From the NCBI RefSeq assembly GCF_009720735.1, contig NZ_WNKU01000001.1:372001-436000 (forward strand): DNA of 64,000 nucleotides, given 5' to 3'. The position numbers and the translations under genes were made by a program. Source of the stretch: Heliobacterium mobile (lineage in GTDB: Bacteria; Bacillota; Desulfitobacteriia; Heliobacteriales; Heliobacteriaceae). Numbering within the stretch: the stretch's first letter is position 1; each line of letters starts with the position of its first letter. Positions 8,130-16,948 of this stretch are shown here, one piece after another. A model generated the notes under the pieces. That model was not told the origin of the DNA. It saw nothing but the letters and a program-made list of their open reading frames with translations, and did no database searches.

Positions 8130-8636
8130 ATGGCGGATGTGTTTTTCGAAGATGCACCGGAAGTCCAAGACATTGCCAGGGATTTGATTGAGAAACATCA
8201 CGGCCGCCTGGTGGAGGCGAAAATTAAATACTTGTTCCGGTTCGGGAATTGGGAAGTCAAAGGCAACACCATTTATGGCCGAGCCCAAAAGAACAGCACT
8301 AAGGATAAATACCTTACTGGATTCGACTTCGTCATCCTCATCAACGGTGGGGTTTGGGTTCATCTTACGGAAGAACAGCAGGAGGCACTCGTCGACCATG
8401 AACTGTGTCACTGCACCCGAAGCGAGGATTCCTTTGGTAACCCGATATGGGGCATCCGGGACCATGATTTCACCGGGTTTGCGGCAGAGGTCCGCCGGCA
8501 TGGGCTATGGTCGACAGACCTTCAGTTGCTGAAGAAAGCTGCCGATGAACACCACCAGCTCACTCTGGACTTCGACGAGCCGATGGCTGTGGGCGCTGTA
8601 TCAAACATAATCCCCTTCGGAAAGGAACTGCAGTAA
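8130..8636 (+). CDS. Putative phage metallopeptidase
   Basis: 168 residues with the zinc-binding motif DHELCH (~91-96), an HExxH variant, preceded by a LTEEQQEALV helix as in the phage metallopeptidase family seen in many Firmicutes phages. A HDF motif downstream (~116) may supply the third ligand. The RBS AAAGGGAGG precedes ATG 8130. Substrate unknown; the family is usually found in phage replication regions as here. The following gene starts 1 nt after its stop. Confidence 0.82.
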   Translation: MADVFFEDAPEVQDIARDLIEKHHGRLVEAKIKYLFRFGNWEVKGNTIYGRAQKNSTKDKYLTGFDFVILINGGVWVHLTEEQQEALVDHELCHCTRSEDSFGNPIWGIRDHDFTGFAAEVRRHGLWSTDLQLLKKAADEHHQLTLDFDEPMAVGAVSNIIPFGKELQ

Positions 8637-8637
8637 C

Positions 8638-9213
8638 ATGGCGAACATAAGCGTTGTGGAGGCCCGGCGATTGGGCCTCCTTCCTCAGGAGGATGAACGA
8701 GCGGGCCGGCGTTCTTGCGTTCGTGATGGCCACGCAAACCGCGGGCAAGGCTTAGAGCAGTTGATTATTACCCAAAACCACTTATACCGAAACCAGGGAA
8801 TCACAGTGATACATAAGGTCCCAACCGAGTGGATTCCGATCCGGAAGGGCGGGGCAATCGTGGCGGCTAAGGTCACGCAAAAAGCGGCCGTGGATTTTAT
8901 GGGCGTGTACATGGGCCGGCCGATCGCCTTCGACGCGAAGGACTGTCAGCAAAAATGGATGCGATGGGACCGCCTCGAGGAGCACCAGGATTCGTTTTTG
9001 CAGAAGTGGGATGAACTCGGTGGTATTGCTTTCATCTTGGCGGAGTTTGGCCAAGAGATATATGTAATCCCTTGGCGGGAGTGGAATGAAGGCATTCGTC
9101 GATGGCGACTTGGTGGTGCTGCATCGTTTAAGCCGGGGGAAGTGGGAAGGCCGGTTAAAGGTACCGATTATTTACGGACGGTTAATCAGCTTTGGAATCT
9201 TGAGATTGCCTAA
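8638..9213 (+). CDS. recU: RecU-type Holliday junction resolvase
   Basis: 191 residues. The core shows the RecU pattern: GQGLEQLI near 37, KVPTEWIPI, then AVDFMGVYMG and FDAKDC (the nuclease D...E/D-x-K active site with the AKD/AKE element), a HQ motif in EHQDSF, and GGIAFILAEF. RecU resolves four-way junctions into linear products. The N-terminal ~30 residues are extra and variable, so the true start could be internal. The symbol names the family; it is a phage paralogue of the host enzyme. Confidence 0.85.
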   Translation: MANISVVEARRLGLLPQEDERAGRRSCVRDGHANRGQGLEQLIITQNHLYRNQGITVIHKVPTEWIPIRKGGAIVAAKVTQKAAVDFMGVYMGRPIAFDAKDCQQKWMRWDRLEEHQDSFLQKWDELGGIAFILAEFGQEIYVIPWREWNEGIRRWRLGGAASFKPGEVGRPVKGTDYLRTVNQLWNLEIA

Positions 9214-9265
9214 GAAAAAGAAATCCCCTACCGTGGCGGCAACCATACGGCAGGGGGAGGAACGT

Positions 9266-9766
9266 GTGTTCACCCTAATTATATACGAAGAAGGGTGGAC
9301 GAACAATTTGAAGCAATTACGTTTTATTCTTCCGGAAATTGACCGGGAGGCTACGCGCAAGAAAGTAGAAGAAGCCCTGGAGACGGCTCGGATATATAAA
9401 CAGATCGGTTTTGTTCGTCGGGAGATGAAGCAGACGCCGTCTTATGAACCCCGGTTTCACGGGGCCACTAATGCGGTCGGGAAACCGGCCGAAGAATGTG
9501 CAGTGTGGAACGTCGACACGGAGGAACGGTTAAGGAGCTTGACCGAACGAGTGGAACAGGCGGTTTCGCGCTTAGGGCGGACAGAACGGGAAATTATCGA
9601 GAAGCGGTATCTTGAAGACGAAGAGACTTTTGATTATCAAGTCTGGTCAGAAATTGGAATGAGTGAACGGACGTATTATCGCGCCAAATCTAGGGCTTTT
9701 TACAAACTCGCCTTTATGTTGTGTTTAGAAGTCTATACTCCATTACCAGAAGTTGCGATTGGTTAG
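9266..9766 (+). CDS. ArpU/RinA-type phage late regulator
   Basis: GTG 9266 is chosen because GGGGGAGG (9253-9260) precedes it and the frame upstream overlaps recU. The 166-residue product begins with the ILPEIDREAT-type element of ArpU proteins; its C-terminal half is a sigma-70 region-4-like helix-turn-helix (LGRTEREIIEKRY ... SERTYYRAKSRAFYKLA). These proteins switch on late genes in Firmicutes phages. It is the last gene of the early region, upstream of the methyltransferase and terminase genes, as expected. Confidence 0.83.
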   Translation: MFTLIIYEEGWTNNLKQLRFILPEIDREATRKKVEEALETARIYKQIGFVRREMKQTPSYEPRFHGATNAVGKPAEECAVWNVDTEERLRSLTERVEQAVSRLGRTEREIIEKRYLEDEETFDYQVWSEIGMSERTYYRAKSRAFYKLAFMLCLEVYTPLPEVAIG

Positions 9767-9823
9767 TAATTAAGAAAAACGGAAGAACTTTCCGGGACTC
9801 TGGAGGACAGAGAAGAATATAAC

Positions 9824-9851
9824 TATTTAGAGGTCTTAAGACCTCTAAATA
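9824..9851. promoter_or_regulatory. Perfect 28-bp palindrome
   Basis: TATTTAGAGGTCTT followed directly by its exact reverse complement, centred between 9837 and 9838, 18 nt before the GTG/ATG of the secreted-protein gene at 9870. With no loop it is better suited to bind a dimeric repressor or to be a cruciform than to act as a terminator; transcribed, it would still give a 12-bp hairpin just before the ribosome site. Confidence 0.6.
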
Positions 9852-9869
9852 TCTAACGGAGGTGCGGTC

Positions 9870-10328
9870 GTGAGGTTAAAAGTTAAGCTAATTTCAACTA
9901 TGGTACTTCTTGCAGCCTTTCTTTCTCTTAGTTTGATAGGTACCGCTTATGCCAGCGATAACCTTAGTGTGACAGGGCTTTATGAGTTGGACGTTAAAAA
10001 AGGTAAAATGAGCATTGATTTGGACAGTTCGTGGAATCAATCTGTTACACTAGGCAAAAAGGAGAAACCCGTTTTTCAATGGTATATTGCGTCTACGCCC
10101 CTAGACCAAGGTCCTCCGACTATGTACTCTACAGATTGGACTTATTTCAAAACCACGTATGCTTCAAATTCGTACGGAACATGGAGCTCTAAGTTAAAAA
10201 CAAAGATTAATGTTAAAAATATTCTCGGTCAATACGACCCTAATAAAGCTTACTGGATTGGTGTTCAGGTTCAAATAAGCCCAACAAGGCAAATTGTTGA
10301 TTATCAATACCCGATTCCGAAGAACTAA
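9870..10328 (+). CDS. Secreted hypothetical protein (phage cargo)
   Basis: 152 residues with a typical Gram-positive signal peptide: basic start MRLKVK, hydrophobic core to ~24, cleavage likely after TAYA-S. The mature part is Ser/Thr/Tyr-rich and beta-like, with no recognised domain. The start at 9870 (GTG) follows ACGGAGGTG. The gene is A/T-rich compared with its neighbours, has a palindrome before it and a strong terminator after it, the pattern of a lysogenic-conversion 'moron' expressed from the prophage. Confidence 0.75.
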   Translation: MRLKVKLISTMVLLAAFLSLSLIGTAYASDNLSVTGLYELDVKKGKMSIDLDSSWNQSVTLGKKEKPVFQWYIASTPLDQGPPTMYSTDWTYFKTTYASNSYGTWSSKLKTKINVKNILGQYDPNKAYWIGVQVQISPTRQIVDYQYPIPKN

Positions 10329-10331
10329 CTA

Positions 10332-10369
10332 AAAGCAGCGCCCCTATAGTAGAGGGCGCTGCTTTTTAA
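10332..10369. terminator. Strong bidirectional terminator
   Basis: AAAGCAGCGCCC pairs with GGGCGCTGCTTT across an 8-10 nt loop, with T-runs on both strands. It ends the secreted-protein gene on the + strand and can also end the divergent minus-strand gene at 10451-10687. Confidence 0.88.
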
Positions 10370-10450
10370 GTTCTTGGCAGAAACAAGGCAAGATTAAGAC
10401 GGATTATTTGCCAAAAAATATGCTAAATTTGTATTGTGGATGTATGAACT

Positions 10451-10687
10451 TTACTTAAATGTTCGTGGCAAATCGCCGTTATTAAGTAATCGGCGTAAAT
10501 AACAAACATGAGCGTAAATAGCAGGGCGACTACGTTTTACTACGCCTAAACCAATAATGGTATCAGTAATCTCATCGTTAGAATGTTGGTTCATTTTTCG
10601 AACGTAATCTAGAAACAAATCATCCTCTTCTCTGGTCCAATGTTTGCCGTTCATAGATAGGTTTGGTTGGTTGTTGGTATTTTCCAT
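10451..10687 (-). CDS. Small SANT/Myb-like DNA-binding protein
   Basis: 78 residues from the ATG at 10687, which has GGAGGTG 7 nt upstream; a longer frame to 10702 is less likely. Residues ~18-60 show a Myb/SANT-like pattern (KHWTREEDDLFLDYV, then a second helix and SRPAIYAHVCYLRRLL as recognition helix), similar to Firmicutes RsfA-type regulators. It is transcribed opposite to all late genes, sharing a ~70-bp A/T-rich divergent promoter region with the methyltransferase, so it may control late or methylase expression; inference. Confidence 0.72.
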   Translation of the reverse strand: MENTNNQPNLSMNGKHWTREEDDLFLDYVRKMNQHSNDEITDTIIGLGVVKRSRPAIYAHVCYLRRLLNNGDLPRTFK

Positions 10688-10771
10688 AAATAGCACCTCC
10701 AACTTTTCTGAGTTGATAATTTTACACTAATTTTAAAAATCCTCCTATATTAATAAATTAGAGGTGAAATT

Positions 10772-12127
10772 ATGTCCAATGTCCATTGTTCATACACAGA
10801 ACAAATTAAAGTAACTGCTTTGCTTCCGAATCCTCGTAACCCAAACACTCATCCCCAAGCTCAAATTGAACTACTAGCCAAAATCATAAAGCACCAAGGC
10901 TGGCGTGCTCCCATCACTGTTTCAAACCGCAGCGGCTTCATCGTCCGTGGCCACGGCCGCTATTTGGCTGCTAAACTTTTGGGACTCGAAAAAGTCCCGG
11001 TCGACCGACAAGACTACTCTTCAGAAGCAGAAGAATGGGCCGACCTCATTGCCGACAACAAAATCGCTGAACTGAGCGAAATGAACTCAGAAATCCTGAA
11101 AGACTTGCTCCAGGAGTTAGACACCGGCGACTTCGACATGGACCTGACTGGCTTCACCGGGAAAGAACTCGAGGAACTAATGACCGAGTTCCACGTTGAG
11201 GATGTCCGAGAGGACGAGTTCGACCCGGAAGCTGAGGCCGAAAAAATTAAAGACCCCATTACGAAAACTGGTGATGTCTGGGTACTCGGAAGGCACCGTC
11301 TAATGTGTGGTGACTCGACGAAGAAAACAGACGTCGAACGCCTCATGAACAGCACTTTAGCTGATATGGTGTTTACGGATCCACCCTACAATGTTGATTA
11401 TGAAGGTGGAACCGGTCTCAAAATCCAAAACGACAAAATGGATAGTGACTCATTTTACCGCTTCCTTCTGGATGCGTTCACAAACATGGTGAATGTGACC
11501 AGGCCCGGGGGAGCGGTTTATGTTTGCCACGCGGACTCCGAGGGAAGTAATTTTCGAGGGGCCATGAGAGATGCTGGCTGGCTAGTAAAGCAGTGCCTTA
11601 TCTGGGTTAAAAACCAGTTTGTCATGGGGCGCCAAGACTATCAGTGGAAGCACGAGCCGATCCTTTACGGGTGGAAACCGGGAGCGGCTCATAAATGGTA
11701 CGGCGGCCGAAAGCAATCAACCATCATCGAAGACATGCCTGGGATAACGATTCGCCCTGATAAGAACGGGGCGATTCTTACTTTCTCCACCGGTGTTCAT
11801 GACTTGGTCATCAAGGTTCCGACTTATGAAGTCTTGCATCAGGGTGACGACTCGCTCACGACCATCTGGCGGTTTGAGAAGCCTGCAAAGAACGGTGACC
11901 ATCCGACGATGAAACCGGTCGGCATCCCGGCCCGGGCAATCAAGAACTCCAGTAAGCCAGGAGAGAACGTCCTGGACCTTTTCGGTGGCGGAGGCTCGAC
12001 ACTGATTGCATCGGAACAAACCGGTCGAACCGGTTATGTAATGGAATTGGATCCGGTCTATTGTGATGTCATTGTGAAACGATGGGAACAGTTTACTGGT
12101 CAACAAGCAACGCTATTATCTATATAA
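10772..12127 (+). CDS. ParB-domain N6/N4-type DNA methyltransferase
   Basis: 451 residues. The N-terminal domain (~8-80) is ParB/sulfiredoxin-like (LLPNPRNPNTHPQAQ ... VRGHGRYLAAKLLG). The C-terminal catalytic domain has motif IV DPPY at ~203 before motif I DLFGGGGST at ~402, i.e. the beta-class order of amino-methyltransferases. A ~60-aa acidic linker joins them. GAGGTG precedes ATG 10772. No restriction nuclease is adjacent, so it is an orphan, probably protecting phage DNA or marking it before packaging. This fusion is common just upstream of terminase genes in Firmicutes phages. Confidence 0.9.
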   Translation: MSNVHCSYTEQIKVTALLPNPRNPNTHPQAQIELLAKIIKHQGWRAPITVSNRSGFIVRGHGRYLAAKLLGLEKVPVDRQDYSSEAEEWADLIADNKIAELSEMNSEILKDLLQELDTGDFDMDLTGFTGKELEELMTEFHVEDVREDEFDPEAEAEKIKDPITKTGDVWVLGRHRLMCGDSTKKTDVERLMNSTLADMVFTDPPYNVDYEGGTGLKIQNDKMDSDSFYRFLLDAFTNMVNVTRPGGAVYVCHADSEGSNFRGAMRDAGWLVKQCLIWVKNQFVMGRQDYQWKHEPILYGWKPGAAHKWYGGRKQSTIIEDMPGITIRPDKNGAILTFSTGVHDLVIKVPTYEVLHQGDDSLTTIWRFEKPAKNGDHPTMKPVGIPARAIKNSSKPGENVLDLFGGGGSTLIASEQTGRTGYVMELDPVYCDVIVKRWEQFTGQQATLLSI

Positions 12128-12258
12128 AAACAAAGGAAGGGCGCGCCAACGCCCTTCCAACCGAGCCAGGCACACCCCTGGCGGAGATAGTGGGAATCCG
12201 CGGCCGCGGTTGAGAAGAGACCACTATCTCGCTTTCATTTTAGCGGAAAGCCCGGGGT
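12128..12258 (+). ncRNA. Hairpin-rich intergenic segment before terminase (RNA or packaging site)
   Basis: Four successive hairpins: GGAAGGGCG/CGCCCTTCC (12135-12158), GCCAGG/CCTGGC (12165-12182), GAGATAGTGG/CCACTATCTC (12184-12230, enclosing the palindrome CCGCGGCCGCGG) and GCTTTC/GAAAGC (~12232-12252). None ends in a long T-run. The density of perfect stems in a 131-bp gap suggests a structured RNA, a leader, or the DNA recognition site for the small terminase subunit (pac/cos). Confidence 0.45.
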
Positions 12259-12264
12259 GTGACA

Positions 12265-12501
12265 ATGAAAATTACAAACACACGTTCTAATAATAGCGAA
12301 CAAACGGACTTGTTGTTACAGCACGGCGTGGAGGTCATGGAGGGCATTGCTGATTCCAAAGCGAGGTATCGGAAGATTGTCCAGGCTGGCATATCCCGTT
12401 GGGTAAAAGACTTTCAAAGCGGGCTCATTGAAGTTCGAACGGTCGATGACTTGAAGAAGCTCATTGAACTGGACTTGGAGCTGCAGAAGGATGACCTATG
12501 A
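12265..12501 (+). CDS. Small phage protein upstream of terminase, 78 aa
   Basis: ATG 12265, with GGGGTG nearby; GTG 12259 is possible. The protein is helical with a charged middle (SKARYRKIVQAGISRWV) and a Leu/Glu-rich amphipathic C-terminus. No family recognised. Its position suggests a DNA-packaging accessory protein; not established. Confidence 0.6.
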   Translation: MKITNTRSNNSEQTDLLLQHGVEVMEGIADSKARYRKIVQAGISRWVKDFQSGLIEVRTVDDLKKLIELDLELQKDDL

Positions 12502-12542
12502 AAACCGACTCCAACACAAGGCCGGGAGGTGGGTGAGATGTA

Positions 12543-13442
12543 ATGGCAAGAGGGCGGCCGCGTGACCCCAAACGGGACCAAGCCTTTGAACTGTGGAAAG
12601 ACAGTCACAAACAAATGAAGTTAGTCGACATCGCTGCCCAACTTGGCGTCTCCGACTCCAAGGTCCGCAAGTGGAAGGCCGAAGACAAATGGGAAGAGCA
12701 AATTAATGGAGCGCACCAAAATGAAAAAGGGAGCGCTCCAAAAAAGAAAACGGGCGCACCGAAAGGAAATCAGAACGCCAAGGGAAACCGCGGGGGAAAA
12801 GGCGGTCCTTCCGGGAACCAAAAAGCAAAAGGTAATCGAGGCGGCCAAGGGGGGCCAATCGGCAACAAGAAGGCGGTCACCACCGGTGAGTTTGAGACCA
12901 TCCTTTGGGACACCCTCGAAGACGATGAAAAAGAGATCTGGGGTCAGATCCCCACGGATCCGGTAGTACAAATTAACCATACCATTTCGACCTTAACCAT
13001 TCGGGAACGGCGAATGATGAAGCGCATCCAAGACCTGAAAAACGGTCTGACGGAGAAGCAGCGCCGGGTCTTAATGGAGCGAAAAACGGTCAAAAAGCCA
13101 GTAGAGGTCACTGACCCGGTCACTGGCGACAAGAAAGTCGTTACCGTGCCCAAAGAAGAGATGGTCGAGACCGAAATTGAAGAAACCGACTTCCGGGTCA
13201 TTGAGGACATCCTTAGCTTGGAGGAAGCGCTAACCCGGGTACAGGACAAGAAAATAAAAGCCATTGAGACAAAGCATAGGCTAACCGACCGTCATCAGTT
13301 GGACGTGGACAAGCTGGATATTGATCGGCGCCGTTTGGCCATTGAAAAAGCCAAGAATGAAGGTGACGATAATACCGAAGACGATGGCTTCTTAGAAGCG
13401 CTTTCCGGCAAGATAAATGAGGTCTGGGATGAAGAAGCCTAA
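12543..13442 (+). CDS. Terminase small subunit (PBSX XtmA/YqaS type)
   Basis: 299 residues. Residues ~8-45 form a helix-turn-helix (AFELWKDSHKQMKLVDIAAQ, then SKVRKWKAEDKW) typical of phage small terminases. A Gly/Asn/Lys-rich low-complexity segment (~62-105, repeated GNQNAKGNRGGKGG-type units) is followed by an oligomerisation/ATPase-stimulating helical domain. It binds phage DNA to start packaging. ATG 12543 is preceded by GGGAGGTGGGTGAG. It overlaps the large subunit gene. Confidence 0.88.
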   Translation: MARGRPRDPKRDQAFELWKDSHKQMKLVDIAAQLGVSDSKVRKWKAEDKWEEQINGAHQNEKGSAPKKKTGAPKGNQNAKGNRGGKGGPSGNQKAKGNRGGQGGPIGNKKAVTTGEFETILWDTLEDDEKEIWGQIPTDPVVQINHTISTLTIRERRMMKRIQDLKNGLTEKQRRVLMERKTVKKPVEVTDPVTGDKKVVTVPKEEMVETEIEETDFRVIEDILSLEEALTRVQDKKIKAIETKHRLTDRHQLDVDKLDIDRRRLAIEKAKNEGDDNTEDDGFLEALSGKINEVWDEEA

Positions 13443-14712
13443 GCTTGCCTCATTCAAATGGGCGCCGTTTTCAAAGAAGCAGCTGCAGGTCCTTACCTGG
13501 TGGATGCCTAATTCGCCCCACTATGACAAGGATGCTATCATCTGCGATGGTTCCGTCCGGGCAGGAAAGACCGTCGCCATGGCTTTTTCATTTGTCACTT
13601 GGGCCATGGTCACCTTTAACGGAGAGCAGCTGGGCATGGCCGGCAAGACGATCGGTGCTCTTCGCCGGAACGTTATCCAGCCATTAAAGCGCATCTTAAA
13701 AAGCCGCGGTTTCAAAGTTAAGGACCACCGCGCCGACAACTGCCTAACCATCACGTTCCGAGGCCGTTCGAATACGTTCTACTTATTTGGCGGCAAAGAC
13801 GAATCCAGTCAGGATTTAATCCAGGGCGTTACCTTGGCCGGCATGTTCTTCGATGAAGTGGCCCTAATGCCGGAGTCCTTTGTTAACCAGGCCACGGCTC
13901 GATGCTCGGTCGACGGTGCCAAGCTCTGGTTTAACTGTAACCCAGCGGGTCCCTATCACTGGTTTAAAGTCGGTTGGCTGAATAAACTGGCCGAAAAAAA
14001 CGCGCTGCACCTTCATTTCACGATGGACGACAACCTCAGCCTGTCGCCACGGGTGAGAGAGCGGTACAAGCGCATGTATTCCGGGGTGTTCTATAAGCGC
14101 TACATATTGGGCCTCTGGGTCATGGCCGAGGGCATCATCTATGACATGTTTGACGAAACGAAGCATGTTATTGACTGCCCGAAGGAGCACCGGGAATATG
14201 GAGTGTCCATCGACTACGCGACGGCCAGCGTGGCCACATTCGGTCTGTACGGCGTCACCAAGGATGTGGTCCATCTCATCCGGGAGTATTATTGGGACGC
14301 CAAAGCCAAAGGGCGACAGAAGACCGACAAGGAATTGGCCGATGATTTTAAGTCCTTCTTGGACGGGGTGGTACCCATGAACATCTACATTGACCCTTCG
14401 GCCGCTAGCTTAAAACTAGAACTTCGGCGAGCGGGATACAACCAGGTTCGGGATGCAGACAATGATGTGATCAATGGGATCCGCACCGTGGCCAAGTTTT
14501 TGTCTACAATGCGTTTTTTTATTGATCGGAGCTGCAAGGACACCATTCGGGAGTTTTTCAGCTACATCTGGGATGAAAAGGCCCAGAACCGTGGAGAAGA
14601 TAAACCGGTAAAAGAGAATGACCATGCCATGGACCGGAACCGGTATTTTATCTATACGAGATTCGGCAAGCCGCAGGCCCGGGCGCTGGGCGGTAAACCT
14701 AGGGGGTGGTAA
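13429..14712 (+). CDS. Terminase large subunit (PBSX family)
   Basis: 427 residues. Walker A-like element DGSVRAGKTV (~38-47), Walker B hydrophobic run ending FFDEVA (~140), coupling motif in WFNCNPAGP (~167), and a C-terminal RNase-H-type nuclease with VSIDYATAS (~256) and YIDPSA. It translocates DNA into the prohead and cuts it. ATG 13429 is preferred to ATG 13417; both overlap the small-subunit stop, indicating coupled translation. Confidence 0.93.
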   Translation: MKKPKLASFKWAPFSKKQLQVLTWWMPNSPHYDKDAIICDGSVRAGKTVAMAFSFVTWAMVTFNGEQLGMAGKTIGALRRNVIQPLKRILKSRGFKVKDHRADNCLTITFRGRSNTFYLFGGKDESSQDLIQGVTLAGMFFDEVALMPESFVNQATARCSVDGAKLWFNCNPAGPYHWFKVGWLNKLAEKNALHLHFTMDDNLSLSPRVRERYKRMYSGVFYKRYILGLWVMAEGIIYDMFDETKHVIDCPKEHREYGVSIDYATASVATFGLYGVTKDVVHLIREYYWDAKAKGRQKTDKELADDFKSFLDGVVPMNIYIDPSAASLKLELRRAGYNQVRDADNDVINGIRTVAKFLSTMRFFIDRSCKDTIREFFSYIWDEKAQNRGEDKPVKENDHAMDRNRYFIYTRFGKPQARALGGKPRGW

Positions 14713-14713
14713 G

Positions 14714-16144
14714 TTGACCGTCAATATCACACAATGGCCGCCGGAAGGCCACGACCATCGATTGCAGGATTACACCCGATACCGGCAGTTGTTCTTAGGC
14801 AAGCATTCCGAAGTTTTTGCCCGGGTGCAGGCCTGGCTCGACAAGGAACTGGATAAGACCATCGTCTATCTCGTCTGCAATTATGCCGGGCTCGTCTCCA
14901 AGATCAGCGCGGACCTTCTCTTTGGGGAACAGGTTCGGGTGGTGGCCGGCGACGAAGACAGCCCGGAGCAAAAGGCCGTCGATGGCATTATTCAATCAAA
15001 CCAGCTGCATACCCGGTGTTATGAAATGGCGTTGTCGAGTAGTTGGCGGGGCGATGCCGTGATTAAGGTCCGGTTCGGCAAGCCTTCAGCCTGGGACAAA
15101 GAGCGGGCTATTATCGAATCGGTGCCTCCCGATATCTTCTTCCCGGATATTAGCGGCGATAACATCCAAGAGATGCGGGGCGCTACCCTCGCCTGGATAA
15201 AGAAAGCGGGGAATCGGCAGTACCTTCGCACAGAGATTCATGAACCCGGTCTCATCAGGAACGAACTCTGGGAGATGAGGGGCAACCAGGTCGGAAAACG
15301 CGTCCCGATGGCGACGCTCCCGGACTATGCTGCTATTCCGGATGAGCAGGAGACCGGGTACCCAGGGCTATTGGTGCGTCACGTGCCCAACTGGCGGCTG
15401 GATGATATGTTCTGGGGCATCAGTGACTATGCGGACATGGAGTCGCTCTTTGATGAGCTCAACAACCGGGTGAGCAAGATATCGGTCATTTTGGATAAGC
15501 ACAGTGATCCGAAACTCGTTTTACCTCCGGGATTGATGCGCTATGATGAGGCCACCCAGAGGTATTACGTCGAGCGGGAATCCTTACAAACGATCGAGGT
15601 TGACCCGGAGCATACTGGGGACTTGCCGAAATACTTGGTATGGGATGCTCAATTGGAAGCGGCCTTTAAGCAAATTGATCAGCTGCTTGAACTGCTGATG
15701 ATGACCTCCGAAGTTTCTCCGGCCGCCTTCGGCCTGGACAAAAACGGAACCGCCGACAGTGGCCGGGCATTGAAATTTCGGCTTATCCGGACTGTGGCCA
15801 AAATAAACCGAAAGCGCCTGTACTTCGACCAAGCGTTGAAGCAGGCGCTTTTTGCTGCACAAGTATTGGATGTGACTCATGGCCAGGGGAGTTACACCCC
15901 AGCGATGCCGCACATTGAGTGGCGAGATGGACTACCGACCGATGACATGGAGGCGGCCCAGGTGGAGCAAATCCGGCTGCAGTCGGGAAACACCAGCGTT
16001 GAAAGCAGCGTCCGGCGTTTGGACGGTATCGATGGGAAGTCGCTTCAAGAAGAGCTCGACCGGATCCAAGCCGATAAACCAAAACCATTAGAATCGCCGA
16101 TAGGCCCCCGGGTCTCGCTGCCGCCACCAAAGCGGGGTGAGTAA
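14714..16144 (+). CDS. Portal protein (SPP1 gp6-like)
   Basis: 476 residues from TTG 14714, with GGGGGTGGT just upstream and directly following the terminase stop; the longer frame from 14618 lies within the terminase gene. It has the SPP1-type portal signatures: an N-terminal segment with KISADLLFGE, a central beta clip region, and helical FDELNNRVSKI and DSGRALKFRL elements in the crown/wing region. It forms the dodecameric DNA channel of the capsid vertex. Confidence 0.88.
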   Translation: MTVNITQWPPEGHDHRLQDYTRYRQLFLGKHSEVFARVQAWLDKELDKTIVYLVCNYAGLVSKISADLLFGEQVRVVAGDEDSPEQKAVDGIIQSNQLHTRCYEMALSSSWRGDAVIKVRFGKPSAWDKERAIIESVPPDIFFPDISGDNIQEMRGATLAWIKKAGNRQYLRTEIHEPGLIRNELWEMRGNQVGKRVPMATLPDYAAIPDEQETGYPGLLVRHVPNWRLDDMFWGISDYADMESLFDELNNRVSKISVILDKHSDPKLVLPPGLMRYDEATQRYYVERESLQTIEVDPEHTGDLPKYLVWDAQLEAAFKQIDQLLELLMMTSEVSPAAFGLDKNGTADSGRALKFRLIRTVAKINRKRLYFDQALKQALFAAQVLDVTHGQGSYTPAMPHIEWRDGLPTDDMEAAQVEQIRLQSGNTSVESSVRRLDGIDGKSLQEELDRIQADKPKPLESPIGPRVSLPPPKRGE

Positions 16145-16147
16145 CCG

Positions 16148-16948
16148 GTGTCCACTTCGATTCGCAAGTTGACCGATGAGGAAGCCGGACGGTTGTTCCA
16201 ACTCTATGGAGACGCCGAACGGGAAATCCTTAACGAACTGAACCGGGGATTGCTGAAGGGAAATGAAGTCCGGTACCTGCAGACTATGCTGCAGAACGTT
16301 CAATCCATCCTCGAAGACCTCTCGACAGGGTCTAATGAGTGGTGCCAGGATGCGATTCCGTGGGTATATACCGATGGTGTAAAGACGGCCGAAACACAGC
16401 TGGCCGGCGCTGGGATTGCCGTTTCAGGGGGTTTTGGAGCCATACATCAACAGGCGGCCCAGGTGCTGGCCGAGTCGGCCTATAACCGGCTAAAAGACGT
16501 GGTCCAGTTTATTGGTCGACGGGTCCAGGACGTGTACCGGGAAGTTGCCATGGAAGCGGTCCGGGGGACAGTCATTGGATATAAGACTTGGCAACAGGCG
16601 TCACGGCGCATCTTGGATGACCTCGCCGAACGAGGGGTTACGGGCTTTAAGGACAGCAAGGGGAAGCATTGGAACATGCGGACTTATGCGGAGATGGTTG
16701 CCCGAACTACGACCATGGAAGCTCATCTGCAAGGGACGGCGAACCGGCTACTCGAGTATGAACAGGATCTCGTCAAGGTGACCACACACGTAAACCCCTG
16801 CAAGTGGTGTGAACCCTGGCAGGGGAAAATTCTCAGTCTAACGGGCCGGTCGGAGGGGTATCCGACGATTGCGGAGGCAAAGGCGAAGAAGTTGTTTCAC
16901 CCGAATTGCCGCCACGCTTTCGGCCTTTACGTACCGGAGCTGGCTTAG
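16148..16948 (+). CDS. Minor head protein (SPP1 gp7 / min_cap2-like)
   Basis: 266 residues, GTG start with GGGGTGAG upstream. The central and C-terminal parts show the gp7-family pattern, with RTTTMEAHLQGTANR and the conserved HVNPCKWCEPWQGKI ... HPNCRHAF Cys/His ending. It is normally carried inside the head with portal and may help DNA ejection. Its last ~115 nt are overlapped by the antisense gene at 16833-17222. Confidence 0.85.
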   Translation: MSTSIRKLTDEEAGRLFQLYGDAEREILNELNRGLLKGNEVRYLQTMLQNVQSILEDLSTGSNEWCQDAIPWVYTDGVKTAETQLAGAGIAVSGGFGAIHQQAAQVLAESAYNRLKDVVQFIGRRVQDVYREVAMEAVRGTVIGYKTWQQASRRILDDLAERGVTGFKDSKGKHWNMRTYAEMVARTTTMEAHLQGTANRLLEYEQDLVKVTTHVNPCKWCEPWQGKILSLTGRSEGYPTIAEAKAKKLFHPNCRHAFGLYVPELA

